In this document: piece by piece, positions 6,461-6,527 of the stretch
Layout: each line of letters begins with the position of its first letter
Position numbering within the stretch: position 1 is the first letter of the stretch
Assembly: GCA_027483785.1 (NCBI GenBank)
Contig: JAIXTU010000364.1
Span: 1 to 6,527 of the forward strand
DNA from: Flavobacterium sp.
Lineage (GTDB): Bacteria; Bacteroidota; Bacteroidia; Flavobacteriales; Flavobacteriaceae
Length of the DNA: 6,527 nt
Reading direction: 5' to 3'
Translations under genes and position numbers: made by a program
The notes under the pieces: generated by a model
What the model was told of the DNA's origin: nothing
Database searches by the model: none
What the model saw: the letters and a program-made list of their open reading frames with translations, nothing else

Positions 6461-6473
6461 GTTAACGTTAACT
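6460..6473. promoter_or_regulatory. 14-base perfect palindrome AGTTAACGTTAACT
   Basis: AGTTAAC is followed directly by its reverse complement GTTAACT. It abuts the TAATCTA/TAGATTA dyad and covers the place where the -33 element of the plus-strand promoter would lie (about 15-28 bases before the -7 box). A nine-base part of it, ACGTTAACT, recurs at 6360-6368 next to the carboxylase start codon. This is a candidate operator; the factor is unknown. Confidence 0.4.
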
Positions 6474-6495
6474 TAACATGGCAGCGATACTTTTG
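6462..6495 (+). promoter_or_regulatory. Bacteroidota-type promoter facing right
   Basis: TACTTTTG at 6488-6495, followed by CAGCC, matches the Bacteroidetes primary sigma -7 consensus TAnnTTTG exactly. The -33 TTG is degenerate: TTA occurs at 6462-6464 and 6468-6470, with spacings of 23 and 17 bases, both within the usual range. The start of transcription would fall near 6500, pointing out of the window. The degenerate -33 element overlaps the palindrome at 6460-6473, so the promoter may be regulated. Confidence 0.55.
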
Positions 6496-6507
6496 CAGCC
6501 GTAAAAC

Positions 6508-6527
6508 ATGCCTTATCATGACCGTAA
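6508..6527 (+). CDS. Possible start of a divergent gene running off the right edge
   Basis: ATG at 6508 opens a frame reading MPYHDR before the window ends; a second ATG at 6518 opens another frame (MTV). Either could be the start of a gene served by the promoter box at 6488-6495. The leader to the first ATG would be only about 7 bases, so the true start may be the second ATG or lie outside the window, or the transcript may be an RNA gene. Too short to name. Confidence 0.2.

Overview
This 6.5 kb window is moderately AT-rich and reads as chromosomal DNA of a Bacteroidota bacterium, most likely a flavobacterium (Flavobacteriia). The grounds are weak or absent Shine-Dalgarno sequences with A-rich leaders, an exact TAnnTTTG promoter box near the right end, and protein sequences that resemble flavobacterial versions of their families as I remember them. 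No mobile element, tRNA, rRNA or CRISPR array was seen. All complete genes lie on the minus strand, so transcription runs from right to left.

Right end (about 6360-6527): an intergenic region between the minus-strand gene block and probably something transcribed rightward off the window. It holds a Bacteroidota-type -7 box on the plus strand and two abutting dyad-symmetric sequences just upstream, which look like an operator region.

Main block (6359 to 1085, minus strand): the beta (carboxyltransferase) subunit of a methylcrotonyl-CoA-type acyl-CoA carboxylase; 8 bases later a lipoprotein S41-family peptidase; then, with an ATGA stop/start overlap, a secreted M1-family zinc aminopeptidase. 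After 78 bases comes a 134-residue conserved protein of unknown function, followed by a hairpin plus T-run that looks like the block's transcription terminator (about 997-1036). The first three genes are almost certainly one operon. The pairing joins a cytoplasmic leucine-catabolism-type enzyme to two exported peptidases, which would make sense as peptide breakdown feeding branched-chain amino acid use, but that link is inference.

Left block (877 to 1, minus strand): a cytoplasmic alpha/beta-hydrolase esterase of the esterase D type, followed after 18 bases by the first 48 codons of a second gene that runs off the left edge. That fragment resembles the N-terminus of ATP-grasp ligase-like proteins. 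The esterase plus ATP-grasp pair suggests a small amidoligase/hydrolase cluster of unknown product, the most plausible under-described system here. Most of it lies outside the window.
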